Assembly: GCF_001662075.1 (NCBI RefSeq)
Contig: NZ_LYPL01000020.1
Coordinates: forward strand, 1-64,000
From: Rhizobium bangladeshense
GTDB taxonomy: Bacteria; Pseudomonadota; Alphaproteobacteria; Rhizobiales; Rhizobiaceae
DNA: 64,000 nucleotides
Reading direction: 5' to 3'
Position 1 is the first letter of the stretch, and every line of letters starts with the position of its first letter. Below are positions 34,399 to 43,334 of the stretch, one piece after another. The notes beneath the pieces are model-generated. The model saw only the letters and a list, made by a program, of their open reading frames with translations. It had not been told where the DNA came from and did not search any database. Both the position numbers and the translations under genes were made by a program.

Positions 34399-34629
34399 CT
34401 AACGCCGCTGGTTCGGCAGCACCCCGGCGCGTTTGTCGGCTTCGATCGCCGAGATCACGTCGGCATAGGGCTCCTGGCGGGCGACGCTCCAGTAGCGCAA
34501 CTCGTCGAGTGGGATTTGTTTTCCGGTCATCGCGCAGACGACGTAGGAGCCGGGCGAGAGAATCTGGAAATCGCCGTCGAGATAGCGGATCTTCGCCTCG
34601 CGGTTTCCGTGCCCTTCGAACAAATTCAT
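34399..34629 (-). CDS. DUF2093 domain protein
   Basis: A 76-residue cytosolic protein with the DUF2093 pattern AKIRYLDGDFQILSPGSYVVCAMTGKQIPLDELRYWSVARQEPYADVISA. The family is almost limited to Rhizobiales and relatives, and no function is known. A Cys in the YVVCAMTG turn is a noticeable feature. It lies 67 bases downstream of mutL on the same strand. Confidence 0.88.
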   Translation of the reverse strand: MNLFEGHGNREAKIRYLDGDFQILSPGSYVVCAMTGKQIPLDELRYWSVARQEPYADVISAIEADKRAGVLPNQRR

Positions 34630-34696
34630 GCGCTCCGTTCCCTACTGCCTGTCATGCGTCTGCCATACTCCCGCAACAGCGGCTTTGCCAGCTTTT

Positions 34697-36514
34697 TTAG
34701 CTTCTGCCGAAAAGCCGCTCGATATCGCTGAGCTTCAATTCGATATAGGTCGGCCGGCCGTGATTGCACTGCCCGGAGCCGGGCGTCACTTCCATTTCTC
34801 TCAGCAGCGCGTTCATTTCCTCCGGCCGCAGCCGCCGTCCGGAGCGAACCGATCCATGGCAGGCCATGGTCGCTGCCACATATTCGAGCTTGGCCGACAG
34901 GCCGGACGCCGTGTCCCATTCGGCGATCTCGTCGGCAAGCTGACGGATTAGGCCATGGGCGTCGACCTCGCCGAGCATCGCCGGCGTTTCGCGCACGGCG
35001 ATCGCCCCGGGACCGAAGCGTTCGATCGCCAGTCCCAGGTCCGAAAGCTCGGCCGCATGCTGCATCAGCCGGTCGCAATCCTCCTCGGGAAGGTCGATAA
35101 TCTCAGGGATGAGCAGCACCTGCGAGGCCAGCCGCTTCGAATGCAGTGCCTTGCGCATCGCCTCGAAGACCAGCCGCTCATGTGCGGCATGCTGGTCGAC
35201 GATGACGAGCCCGTCTTCGGTCTGGGCGACGATGTAGTTGGCGTGGATCTGGGCCCGTGCGGCGCCGAGCGGATAGCGCCCGGTTGCTTCGGGAGAGGCC
35301 GGTTCGGAAGCGGTCGGCTGGGCCGACGGCGGCGGCTCGGCCCGCGCCGTCGGCATCGATAGCCCGTCGAAGGACGCCTGCGGCCGTTCACTGAGACCGC
35401 TTGCCGGCTGGTAGGGCCGAAAAGGCGAGGTTTCGGCCGACCATGGCGCTTGCGGCCGTTGCGCAAAAGGTTGGAAGCCCGGGCGGAAGGCGCGCAGCAT
35501 GTCGCTCGCCCCTGTTGTCGCCGCCCGGCTGCCGTCGCGCGCCAGGGCCTCGCGGATGGCGCCGACGATCAGGCCGCGCACCAGGCCCGGGTCGCGGAAG
35601 CGCACGTCGGATTTTGCCGGATGCACGTTGACGTCGACGAGAGCCGGATCGAGGGTGATCGACAGCACCGCCACCGGATAGCGTCCTGAAGGAATCGTCT
35701 CGGCATAGGCGCCGCGGATCGCCGAGAGGATCAGCTTGTCCTGCACCGGCCGGCCGTTGACGAAGGCATACTGATGGGCGGAGTTGCCGCGGTTGAAGGT
35801 CGGCACGCCGGCAAAGCCGGTCAGCGCGATGTCCTCGCGCACGGCGTCGAGGAGAATGGCGTTGTCGCGGAATTCCTTGCCGAGCACCTGCGCCATGCGC
35901 GCCAAATGATCGTCGCCGGTCGCCGGAAATTCCAGCGTCGTGCGGTCCGAACCCGACAGCACGAAGCGGACGGCGGGAAAAGCGATCGCCATGCGCTTGA
36001 CGATCTCGGTAATGGCGCCGGCCTCGGCCTTTTCGCTCTTCAGAAATTTCAGCCGCGCCGGCGTGGCGAAAAACAGGTCGCGCACTTCGACGATGGTGCC
36101 GGGATTGGCGGCGGCCGGCCGGAGATGCACGATCTTGCCGCCGGCAACAATGATCTCGTGGCCGCCGGCGCTGTCGCGCCTGCGGCTGGCGATGCTGAGC
36201 CTGGCGACGGAACCGATTGACGGCAGCGCCTCGCCGCGGAAGCCGAGCGTGCGGATATCCTCGAGAGTCTCGGAGATCTTCGAGGTGCAGTGGCGCCGGA
36301 CTGCCAGTTCCAGATCGGCCGCCTCCATGCCGGAGCCGTTGTCACTGACCCGCAGCAGCGCCTTGCCGCCGCCTGCCGTGGCGATCTCGATGCGCGTCGC
36401 CCCGGCGTCGAGCGCATTTTCGATCAGTTCCTTGGCAGCGCTCGCCGGCCGTTCGATGACCTCGCCGGCGGCAATCTGGTTGATGAGCGTTTCGGAAAGC
36501 TGTCTGATGGCCAT
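34697..36514 (-). CDS. mutL: DNA mismatch repair protein MutL
   Basis: The 605-residue GHKL ATPase that links mismatch recognition by MutS to downstream repair. The N-terminal ATP site is intact: ELIENALDAGATRIEI, DNGSGM, the lid region TSKI and GFRGEALPSI. The transducer domain follows (NGRPVQDKLI, PVAVLSITLDPALVDVNVHPAKSDVRF). A Pro/Ala-rich linker of about 80 residues leads to the C-terminal dimerisation domain (QHAAHERLVFEAM, ACHGSVRSGRRL, CNHGRPTYIEL). The DQHAAHE and C-N-H-G-R-P motifs belong to the endonuclease site found in MutL of bacteria without MutH. It heads the mutL-DUF2093 pair. Confidence 0.97.
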   Translation of the reverse strand: MAIRQLSETLINQIAAGEVIERPASAAKELIENALDAGATRIEIATAGGGKALLRVSDNGSGMEAADLELAVRRHCTSKISETLEDIRTLGFRGEALPSIGSVARLSIASRRRDSAGGHEIIVAGGKIVHLRPAAANPGTIVEVRDLFFATPARLKFLKSEKAEAGAITEIVKRMAIAFPAVRFVLSGSDRTTLEFPATGDDHLARMAQVLGKEFRDNAILLDAVREDIALTGFAGVPTFNRGNSAHQYAFVNGRPVQDKLILSAIRGAYAETIPSGRYPVAVLSITLDPALVDVNVHPAKSDVRFRDPGLVRGLIVGAIREALARDGSRAATTGASDMLRAFRPGFQPFAQRPQAPWSAETSPFRPYQPASGLSERPQASFDGLSMPTARAEPPPSAQPTASEPASPEATGRYPLGAARAQIHANYIVAQTEDGLVIVDQHAAHERLVFEAMRKALHSKRLASQVLLIPEIIDLPEEDCDRLMQHAAELSDLGLAIERFGPGAIAVRETPAMLGEVDAHGLIRQLADEIAEWDTASGLSAKLEYVAATMACHGSVRSGRRLRPEEMNALLREMEVTPGSGQCNHGRPTYIELKLSDIERLFGRS

Positions 36515-36697
36515 GGGCTATTTTCGGGGATTCGCGGGCTGGAGGGAAGGGGATTTCATAGGCTTTACAGAAGCGTGATCTGCGACTCCCCAGTTTCGAC
36601 GGTCGGCAGTGTTAAGCCGGTTTTAACAGAAAAATGGCATTTTTATTCATATACCTCCGGAAGCTGCGAAAATCGAACAGATGTGGGACGCAATAGA

Positions 36698-38428
36698 ATG
36701 AGTGCCGGCTTCGAAAAGGCGGACACGTCATCGGAAATCGACGGGACTCCCGCCGAGGCCGATCTGCAGACGGCGCTTTTCGATGTCGTGTGCGACGGTC
36801 TTTCGGCAGCGTTCATCATCTACGACAAGAACGATCACCTGATCTTCGCAAGCCGCCAGATTCTCGAATTCTTCCCGCTGCCGGCCGAGATGCTGAAGTC
36901 GGGCACGCGGCTGCGCGATTTCCTGGGCGCGATCTACGATACCGGCGTTCGCCAGCAATATGATGTCAGGCAGGGCGGCTCGCTCAGCCGCGAGGACTGG
37001 CTGTCGCAGAAGATCGCCTCGCATTGGCGCGAGCGCTTCGACGCCGTCGAGCGCCATGGCGCAGACAGCTGGGTCCGCTTCGTCAAGCGCCGGCTGCCGG
37101 GCGGTTACGGCGTCACCATCATCTCCGACATTTCCGAGGACAAGAAGCGCGAGGAGCAGTGGCGCTCGGATCTGGAACGGGTGCAGCTCACCGAGGACAT
37201 TCTCGACAACCTGCCGTTTCCGCTTTTCGTCAAGGACCGCAACCTTATCTATGTCGCGGTCAACCTCGCCTTCTGCGAGAAATACCAGACCACCGCCGAC
37301 GAGGTGCTCGGGCGCAAGAGCGGCGATCTTTTTTCCCCCGAGATCGCCAAACGCTTCGAAGAGAGCGACCGTCACGTGCTGGAGACCGGCGAAATGTCGA
37401 TCTCCCGCCAGCGACAGATCTCCCGAGACGGCATCGAGCGCGACATCGTCAGCCGCAAGCACCGTATCGGCAAGCCCGGTCGCTATTTCCTGGTGTCGAC
37501 GACGCAGGACCTGCCGCGCGACGGCACCGATCTCGAGGAGTTCGACCGCGCCTCGGCGATCACCACTTCCGCCAACCAGAGCTATCGCCGCGCCTATGTG
37601 CCGGTGCCGAGCGCGGTGGAGCGCCGCGAGCCGGCGGCGATGGAAGCGATCGTTCCGGAGAATTTCTCCGGCCGCAAGATTCTCGTCGTCACCGCCGACC
37701 TCGCCGCCGAGGCCGCGGCTTTGCGCACGCTGTCGAAATACGGTTTCGAATCCTGTTCGGTGCGCGGCGAGGACGAGGAGGAGCGCTTCCTGGAAATCGC
37801 CACCTCCTCCGGCATCTCGCTCGATCTCTTGATCATCGACAATCAGATGGGCATGCGCTGCCTCGAGCTCTCCGAGCAATACGGCATCCCGGCGCTCGTC
37901 ATGGACGGCTTCCAGATCGCCAACGAGCTCACCTTCCAGATCGCCCGCCATTTCAATCGCAACAGCCGCAACAACGGCGCCGGCACCGATGCGGATTGGG
38001 ACATCAGCATCTCCGACGACACGGTCGGCCTGCAGGTTCTCGTCGCCGAAGACAATGATATCAACCAGATCGTCTTCACACAGATCCTCGAGGGCCTCGG
38101 TTATCGCCACATGATCGCCGCGACCGGCGACGAGGTCGTGCGCCTCTGGGCCGAACACAGGCCGCAGCTGGTGCTGATGGATATTTCCCTGCCGGGCTTC
38201 AACGGCTTCGAAGCCGCGCGCCTGATCCGGCAGATGGAGGAAGCCGGGGTCGCAGCCCGCACCCCGATCATCGGCGTGATCACCCAGGCCTTCGAGCGCG
38301 ACCGCGCCGAATGCGTCAAATCCGGCATGGACGACGTCATCATGAAGCCCGTCAGCCCCGACATGCTCGAGGCGGTATTTCAGAAATATCTGGTGGAAGA
38401 GGGCGTTCGGATTCGAACAAGCGCGTGA
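36698..38428 (+). CDS. PAS-PAS-receiver protein without histidine kinase domain
   Basis: A 576-residue soluble signalling protein. Two PAS-like domains occupy about residues 25-145 (LSAAFIIYDKNDHLIFASRQILEFFP) and 160-275 (ILDNLPFPLFVKDRNLIYVAVNLAFCEKY). About 320-425 is a degenerate receiver (RKILVVTADLAAEAAALRTL, LLIIDNQMG with Asp381) that lacks the conserved KP. About 445-565 is a complete receiver: VLVAEDNDINQ, phospho-acceptor Asp495 in LVLMDISLPG, Thr in GVITQ, Lys in VIMKP. The order is that of a hybrid histidine kinase, but no H-box or HATPase block lies between PAS and receiver. It must be phosphorylated in trans. It starts divergently from mutL and ends 169 bases before a GGDEF-EAL gene. 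Confidence 0.85.
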   Translation: MSAGFEKADTSSEIDGTPAEADLQTALFDVVCDGLSAAFIIYDKNDHLIFASRQILEFFPLPAEMLKSGTRLRDFLGAIYDTGVRQQYDVRQGGSLSREDWLSQKIASHWRERFDAVERHGADSWVRFVKRRLPGGYGVTIISDISEDKKREEQWRSDLERVQLTEDILDNLPFPLFVKDRNLIYVAVNLAFCEKYQTTADEVLGRKSGDLFSPEIAKRFEESDRHVLETGEMSISRQRQISRDGIERDIVSRKHRIGKPGRYFLVSTTQDLPRDGTDLEEFDRASAITTSANQSYRRAYVPVPSAVERREPAAMEAIVPENFSGRKILVVTADLAAEAAALRTLSKYGFESCSVRGEDEEERFLEIATSSGISLDLLIIDNQMGMRCLELSEQYGIPALVMDGFQIANELTFQIARHFNRNSRNNGAGTDADWDISISDDTVGLQVLVAEDNDINQIVFTQILEGLGYRHMIAATGDEVVRLWAEHRPQLVLMDISLPGFNGFEAARLIRQMEEAGVAARTPIIGVITQAFERDRAECVKSGMDDVIMKPVSPDMLEAVFQKYLVEEGVRIRTSA

Positions 38429-38596
38429 TACTAAAAAATATGGGCCGTCTTCTCGTGACGGCATCCTGCTCTCGCCGATAACGTCAACCCCTTAAATCTG
38501 GGACGAATCGGGGTGTCAGGGCGGCTGATTTACTAGCGAATTGTTAAGAAATGCCGGTCATTCTTTGCTCGGCTGCGGAGGAAAGCTCGGGTTTGG

Positions 38597-39961
38597 ATGA
38601 TGAAATCGGCGGAAATGGCTTCCTTGACCGTGAGTCACAATGAGCTTCAGGCGATGGCCTATACCGATCCGCTGACCGGATTGGGAAACCGCAATCGCAT
38701 GCGCGAGAAGGTCCTGCAGATTTCTGCCGAGCGCGCCAGCGATCCGGCTCCCTTCACCATCGGTATTGCCAATCTCGACAGCTTCAAACCAATCAACGAT
38801 CTTTTCGGCTCCTCGGCCGGTGATGAAATCCTCTGCCAGGTCGCCCATCGCCTTAAGGCCTGCATTCCGGACGGCGCGCTGGTCACCCGTCACGGCGGCG
38901 ACGAATTCGCCTTCGTGCTGCCGCTGATTTTCGAGCGGGCGAGCGCGGAGAAATTCGGACAGATGATCCGCGAGGTGCTGTCGGCGCCCTATGATCTCGG
39001 CGACCGCAACGTCCGGCTCTCCGCCTCCTTCGGCTTTGCCATCTACCCCTTTGCCGGAGAGGACTGCGAGGAGCTGCTGAAGAGCGCTGAAACGGCGCTG
39101 TATCGGTCCAAGCGCCGCGGCCGCGGCCAGATCACCGTCTATTCGCGTGAGATCGCCCAGGAGATGAAGCGCGCCACGCAGCTGGAGCAGGCGCTGAGAA
39201 ACGCCATCATATCGGACGCGATCGACGTGCATTTCCAGCCGATCGTCTCGTTATCAAACAATCAGGTCGTCGGCTTCGAGGCGCTGGCGCGCTGGAACGA
39301 TCCCGATCTCGGCTTCGTTTCGCCCGGCGTCTTCGTGCCGCTCGCCGAAGAGCGCGGTTTCATTGACGCCCTGTCGGAAACGCTGCTGCGCAAGGCCGCG
39401 GAAGCAGCGCTTTCCTGGCCGCGCGAACTCTTCCTGTCGTTCAATCTTTCTTCGGCGCAGCTGATGGATCCCGGCACGAGCGGCAGCATCCTGTCGATCC
39501 TCGGCCGGGTCGGCTTCGATCCGCATCGTCTGGAACTGGAGATCACCGAGACCGCGGTGATGGGGTCGGCCGACACCGCCCACCGCATCATCGCCGATCT
39601 GCGCGCCGCCGGCGTGCGCATCTCGCTCGACGATTTCGGCACCGGCCAGTCGAGCCTCGGGCGCCTGCGCGACTTTATCTTCGACAAGATCAAGATCGAC
39701 CGTGCCTTCGTCTCGCGCATCAATTCCGACCGCGCCTCCGAACACATCATCAAGGCGATCCTTGCCATGTGCGACGGCCTGGAACTGGAAGTCGTGGCCG
39801 AGGGGATCGAGGATTACGCCGAGGCGGTGAAACTGCGCACGCTCGGCTGCGGCATGGGTCAGGGCTATCATTTCGGCCGCCCGGCCGATGGCATTGCGAC
39901 GCTGCGTTTTCTGCACGAGAACTATTACGACACGGCGATGACCGAGCGCGTCAGCGCATAA
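38597..39961 (+). CDS. GGDEF-EAL cyclic-di-GMP enzyme
   Basis: A 454-residue cytosolic protein with both c-di-GMP domains and no sensor or membrane segment. The cyclase domain (residues 20-180) has DPLTGLGNRN, the substrate-binding LDSFKPINDLFG and an intact GGDEF at 100-104. The phosphodiesterase domain (190-445) has EAL at 228-230, ITETAVMG, DDFGTGQSSL, KIDRAFV and AEGIE, so all metal and catalytic residues look present. Either or both activities are possible. With no input domain of its own, control from the PAS-receiver protein encoded just upstream is plausible but inferred. GGAGGAAAG lies about 11 bases before the start. Confidence 0.92.
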   Translation: MMKSAEMASLTVSHNELQAMAYTDPLTGLGNRNRMREKVLQISAERASDPAPFTIGIANLDSFKPINDLFGSSAGDEILCQVAHRLKACIPDGALVTRHGGDEFAFVLPLIFERASAEKFGQMIREVLSAPYDLGDRNVRLSASFGFAIYPFAGEDCEELLKSAETALYRSKRRGRGQITVYSREIAQEMKRATQLEQALRNAIISDAIDVHFQPIVSLSNNQVVGFEALARWNDPDLGFVSPGVFVPLAEERGFIDALSETLLRKAAEAALSWPRELFLSFNLSSAQLMDPGTSGSILSILGRVGFDPHRLELEITETAVMGSADTAHRIIADLRAAGVRISLDDFGTGQSSLGRLRDFIFDKIKIDRAFVSRINSDRASEHIIKAILAMCDGLELEVVAEGIEDYAEAVKLRTLGCGMGQGYHFGRPADGIATLRFLHENYYDTAMTERVSA

Positions 39962-40002
39962 GCAATACCGCTTGCAATTGCGCAATGAAACGGGCCAACA
40001 AA

Positions 40003-40030
40003 GTGATGGCGCCCCTAGGAGCGCCATCAC
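40003..40030. terminator. Bidirectional hairpin terminator
   Basis: GTGATGGCGC (40003-40012) pairs perfectly with GCGCCATCAC (40021-40030) around an eight-base loop, between the converging GGDEF-EAL and PRC-barrel genes. There is no long U tract. Confidence 0.75.
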
Positions 40031-40054
40031 CTACGCTATGCTACCGCGCGCGGT

Positions 40055-40660
40055 TTACTTAGGCGTGGTCGAGCCGGTTGCCGTCGTATCGGTACCGGGT
40101 GCGGCCGGGGCCTTTTCTGCTGACTGCATTGCCAGCGTCTTGAACTCAGGCGCAGCCTTCAGCGATTCAGCCGTCTCGGTGGTCGTCAGCTTGAGGCTGC
40201 CGTCCTGGGTGTTCTGAGCGATGGCAATCTTATCCATCGGCACCGCGACGTTCTTTTCGCCGATGCCCAGGAAGCCGCCGACGCCGACGATCGCAGCAAC
40301 GATGCCGCCGTCCTTCTTGAGGATGAGGTCGTTGATGCTGCCGATGCTTTCATTGTTGGGGTTATAGACCGACTGGCCGATATAGGTGTTGGCGCTGATC
40401 TGATCCGCAGCCTGCTCCGTCAGATAGCTGCCCTCAGCCACATCCGTGCTCGGTGTTGCGGCCGGAGCCTGTGCGGCATCGCCTGCGGGTTTGGTGACGT
40501 CAGGGGTGACCGGCTTGGGAGCAGCCGGATCAGCCGGCGCTGTCTGGGTCGGAGCGGCGGGATCCGCAGGCTGCGGCGCGGTCTGCGAGAATGCTGCCGG
40601 TGCGAAAGCCGTGGCAAACAGCGCGCCAGCGGCAACGGTCGTCAAAAGTTTGCGTGTCAT
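40055..40660 (-). CDS. Exported PRC-barrel domain protein
   Basis: A 201-residue periplasmic protein. A signal peptide is cleaved near AAFSQ (about residue 26). A Pro/Ala/Asp/Thr linker of about 50 residues follows, then a PRC-barrel domain (GSYLTEQAADQISANTYIGQSVYNPNNESIGSINDLILKKDGGIVAAIVGVGGFLGIGEKNVAVPMDKI) and another Ala/Pro/Thr-rich tail. Such proteins are abundant in rhizobial envelopes and some are induced by stress; their role is not known. The gene is monocistronic, with a 220-base upstream region. Confidence 0.88.
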   Translation of the reverse strand: MTRKLLTTVAAGALFATAFAPAAFSQTAPQPADPAAPTQTAPADPAAPKPVTPDVTKPAGDAAQAPAATPSTDVAEGSYLTEQAADQISANTYIGQSVYNPNNESIGSINDLILKKDGGIVAAIVGVGGFLGIGEKNVAVPMDKIAIAQNTQDGSLKLTTTETAESLKAAPEFKTLAMQSAEKAPAAPGTDTTATGSTTPK

Positions 40661-40827
40661 TTCGAACCTACTTTCATTTCCCTAGAGTGAGCGCTGACCC
40701 GGCATGGGTATTCCTTGCCGCGCCGGTTCGTAGGGAAAATGAGCGGTGGGCCGATTGGTTCCGGTTGAAAACACGGAAAATTTCTCGATTCTCACGGAAC
40801 TTTTATGGAGGCATGGCCGCCGAAACG

Positions 40828-40856
40828 AAAAAGGCGCCCCCGCTCGGGAGCGCCTT
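40828..40856 (-). terminator. Rho-independent terminator of the galactose cluster
   Basis: On the minus strand AAGGCGC and GCGCCTT pair (40850-40856 with 40831-40837), with an inner CCCG/CGGG pair, and a U run follows. It lies 25 bases after the SMP-30 gene stop. Confidence 0.82.
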
Positions 40857-40881
40857 GCATGGCGGTCGTCAGCCGCCGTCT

Positions 40882-41769
40882 TCAGATCACATAGACGGGA
40901 TCAAATACACCCTTGACCCCGATGCCGAGTTCGAGCAGCGCGCCGGCCGAGGGCTGGGCCGACCGGGCGTCCTCGTCGAGCCCTTCCCAGGCTGTCGTCA
41001 CCGCCAGCCGGTCGGCATTGACGCCGATGAAGGCGGGGCAGGATGGCTGGACGGCGGGAACCTTGTAGCGCGAGATGCGCAGACCGTCGGGATTGTAACG
41101 ATCGACGACGCCGGCGCCCCAGCGGGCGTTCCAGATATAGCCGTCGGCATCGACCACCGAGCCGTCGATGTCTCCGGGCTCGTTCATGCTGTCGACGAGC
41201 ACGATCGGCTCGCCCGCCGGCAGGCCGGTATGAGGGTCGACCATGACGCGCATCAGCCGGTTTATGCGGGAATCCGTATAATAGCCGATCGTGCCGTCGG
41301 GCGAGAAGCAGATCGAATTCGGAATGCTGATACCGTTGAAGATCTTCGTCACCTTGCCGCCGGCGACATGATAGATGGCGCCGGCCTGGTTTTCCGCCCG
41401 TTTGCTCATCGTGCCGATCCAGAGCGCACCGCAAGGGTGGGTGCGGCCGTCGTTCGAGCGGTTTTCCGGCCGGTCGTTTTCGAGCGCGGCGTAGAAGGTG
41501 AGATTGCCGCTTGTGAGATCGCGCACGAAAAGTCCTTCCTCCGTCGCGATCAGCTGCCGTCCGGCGTCGATGCGGGCCAGCACGCTTGCCATCACCGGCA
41601 ACGGGTGCACCTTTTTCTCCCCCGTCGCCAGTCTGAGTTCGTGCAGCTCCTTGCCGAGGATATTGAACCACCAGACCGTATTGCTGTCCGGATCATAGGT
41701 CGGCCCTTCGCCGAGGACGGAATTGGTGTTGCAAAGGGTCTTGCCTTCGAACTCGTAGATGTCGGTCAT
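40882..41769 (-). CDS. SMP-30/gluconolactonase family lactonase
   Basis: A 295-residue six-bladed beta-propeller hydrolase. The divalent-metal site residues are visible: Glu in NSVLGEGPTYD, Asn in the SIPNSICFSPDG strand and Asp in EPGDIDGSVVDADG. SNDGRTHPCGALWIGTM is the usual second-blade signature. In this cluster it most likely opens galactono- or arabinono-lactone made by the adjacent dehydrogenase. It is the last of four minus-strand genes and is followed by a good terminator. It begins four bases from the end of the aldolase gene. Confidence 0.9.
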   Translation of the reverse strand: MTDIYEFEGKTLCNTNSVLGEGPTYDPDSNTVWWFNILGKELHELRLATGEKKVHPLPVMASVLARIDAGRQLIATEEGLFVRDLTSGNLTFYAALENDRPENRSNDGRTHPCGALWIGTMSKRAENQAGAIYHVAGGKVTKIFNGISIPNSICFSPDGTIGYYTDSRINRLMRVMVDPHTGLPAGEPIVLVDSMNEPGDIDGSVVDADGYIWNARWGAGVVDRYNPDGLRISRYKVPAVQPSCPAFIGVNADRLAVTTAWEGLDEDARSAQPSAGALLELGIGVKGVFDPVYVI

Positions 41770-41773
41770 ACGC

Positions 41774-42406
41774 TCACGCTCCCATGGCTGCATCATAGGC
41801 GTAAATGGTCGTCTTGGCACGCTCGGCAACCTCTGCGGCGGTCATTCCCGGCTTGTAGAGGCTGGTGCCGAGGCCAAAGGCGAGGATGCCGGCCTTGGTG
41901 TAATCGGCGAAATTCTTGTCAGATACGCCGCCGACGGCGGCAATCGTCAGTTCCGGCGGCAGAATCGCGCGGATCGCCGTGATCCCGGAAGGACCGAGCA
42001 CGCTCGCCGGAAAGAATTTGAGCCCGGTGGCGCCGGCCCGCGCCGCAGCCAGCGCCTCGGTCGGCGTGAACACGCCCGGCATCGTCACCATGCCATAGTC
42101 GCGCGCTCGGTTGATTACCTCGGGTTCGACATTCGGCGTCACCAGCAGCTTGCCGCCGGCCGCATTGAGGCTGTCGACCGCCTCGACCGTCAGCACCGTG
42201 CCGGCGCCGATCAGCACCTCAGGCGGCGCCATTTTTGCGGCGATCTCGATCGATTTGAACGGCTCCGGCGAGTTGAGCGGAATCTCGATCGCCGTCAGGC
42301 CGTTGTCGATCAGCGCGCCGACGACGCTTTCGGTCTCGTCCGGCCGGATGCCGCGCAGGATGGCGATCAGCGGGCGCTTCATGTCGGGGAAGGGGATACG
42401 GTTCAT
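41774..42406 (-). CDS. dgoA: 2-dehydro-3-deoxy-6-phosphogalactonate aldolase
   Basis: Splits KDPGal into pyruvate and glyceraldehyde 3-phosphate in the De Ley-Doudoroff route. A class I aldolase of 210 residues with PLIAILRGIRPDE, the Glu in IEIPLNSPEP, GAGTVLTVE and the Schiff-base Lys in TGLKFFPAS. The NSPEP and KFFPAS wording is characteristic of DgoA rather than the KDPG aldolase Eda (KLFPA). ATG 42406 precedes the family N-terminus and lies 13 bases after the kinase stop. Confidence 0.93.
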   Translation of the reverse strand: MNRIPFPDMKRPLIAILRGIRPDETESVVGALIDNGLTAIEIPLNSPEPFKSIEIAAKMAPPEVLIGAGTVLTVEAVDSLNAAGGKLLVTPNVEPEVINRARDYGMVTMPGVFTPTEALAAARAGATGLKFFPASVLGPSGITAIRAILPPELTIAAVGGVSDKNFADYTKAGILAFGLGTSLYKPGMTAAEVAERAKTTIYAYDAAMGA

Positions 42407-42419
42407 CGGGTCAGCTTTC

Positions 42420-43334
42420 TCAATTCGGCCAGATGGCTTCGGCGGCGGCCGACAGCCCGCGGCGCACGGCGGCGTCCGCATCGATGGCGGTGAAGGCAAG
42501 GGAGAGGGTTTTAAAAGCCTGTTCGTAGAGCGCCTGCAGGCGCCCGGAGGCGACGAGGGTGATGCCTGAGTTGGCGGCATCCTGCAGCGCGCCGGCGATT
42601 TCGAGGCCGATCAGCGTGCCGGAGAGCCGGGCTTGCGCGGCAGCGGCGGAGATCCCGTGCAGCAGCTGGCCGGAGCGGGCGGTAAACAGCAGGTTGGAGG
42701 CAAGGGCCGGTTGCGCGAAGGCGGCCGAGACCGCCGCCTCGAAGGCTGCCGCATCGGCCGGCTGCGCCTCGGCTTCGGCAACGGCATGCGCAAGGATCGT
42801 GTGTTTGCTGATCGCGTCAAAGAGCTCGCCGGTCATGAAGGTGGAAAAGCCGCTGACCTTGCCGTCGCTGACATGCACCCATTTCGAATGGGTGCCGGGC
42901 AAGCAGACCGCTTGGGCGCCGGCGCTCGTGCTGCCGAGCGCGCCGAGAAGCTGGGTTTCCTCGCCTCGCATGACGTCGGGCGTCGCCGCCTGCCGCTGGG
43001 CAAGGCCCGGCAGAATGCGGATATCGCGGCTTTCGCCGGGCACGGAAACCGCGCCGGTGAGGATGGCGGCAAGCGGCGTGGGCACGTCGATATAACCGGC
43101 CTCGATCCAGCCCTGCCTGGCGCCGGCCATGCCGCAGACGATCACCGGCAGGTTTTCCGGCGCCTCGACAGCGGCGAGATGGCTGGCAAGCACCGCGGAA
43201 AAGCCGGTTTTTGCCGCGCTCGTCATGCCTTCACCGCTGCGGCGCTCGGCAAGGACGCTGCCGTCCCGGCCGATCAGCCACAGCCGGAAGCTGCTGGTGC
43301 CCCAGTCCACCGCGACATAAGCGGGATTCGTCAT
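42420..43334 (-). CDS. dgoK: 2-dehydro-3-deoxygalactonokinase
   Basis: Phosphorylates 2-dehydro-3-deoxygalactonate at the 6 position with ATP. The 304 residues show the family N-terminus YVAVDWGTSSFRLW (phosphate 1 loop), VIVCGMAGARQGW, GEETQLLGAL and CLPGTHSKWV. The length is normal and no motif is missing. Its ATG overlaps the last base of the dehydrogenase stop, so translation is likely coupled. The product is the substrate of the next enzyme in the operon, DgoA. Confidence 0.94.
   Translation of the reverse strand: MTNPAYVAVDWGTSSFRLWLIGRDGSVLAERRSGEGMTSAAKTGFSAVLASHLAAVEAPENLPVIVCGMAGARQGWIEAGYIDVPTPLAAILTGAVSVPGESRDIRILPGLAQRQAATPDVMRGEETQLLGALGSTSAGAQAVCLPGTHSKWVHVSDGKVSGFSTFMTGELFDAISKHTILAHAVAEAEAQPADAAAFEAAVSAAFAQPALASNLLFTARSGQLLHGISAAAAQARLSGTLIGLEIAGALQDAANSGITLVASGRLQALYEQAFKTLSLAFTAIDADAAVRRGLSAAAEAIWPN

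Noticed and set aside
40661..40881. Extracytoplasmic sigma factor (GGAAC-type) promoter upstream of the PRC-barrel gene
   Set aside because: GGAAC-like bits occur, but none is followed by a CGTT-type -10 at 16-17 bases in the correct orientation.
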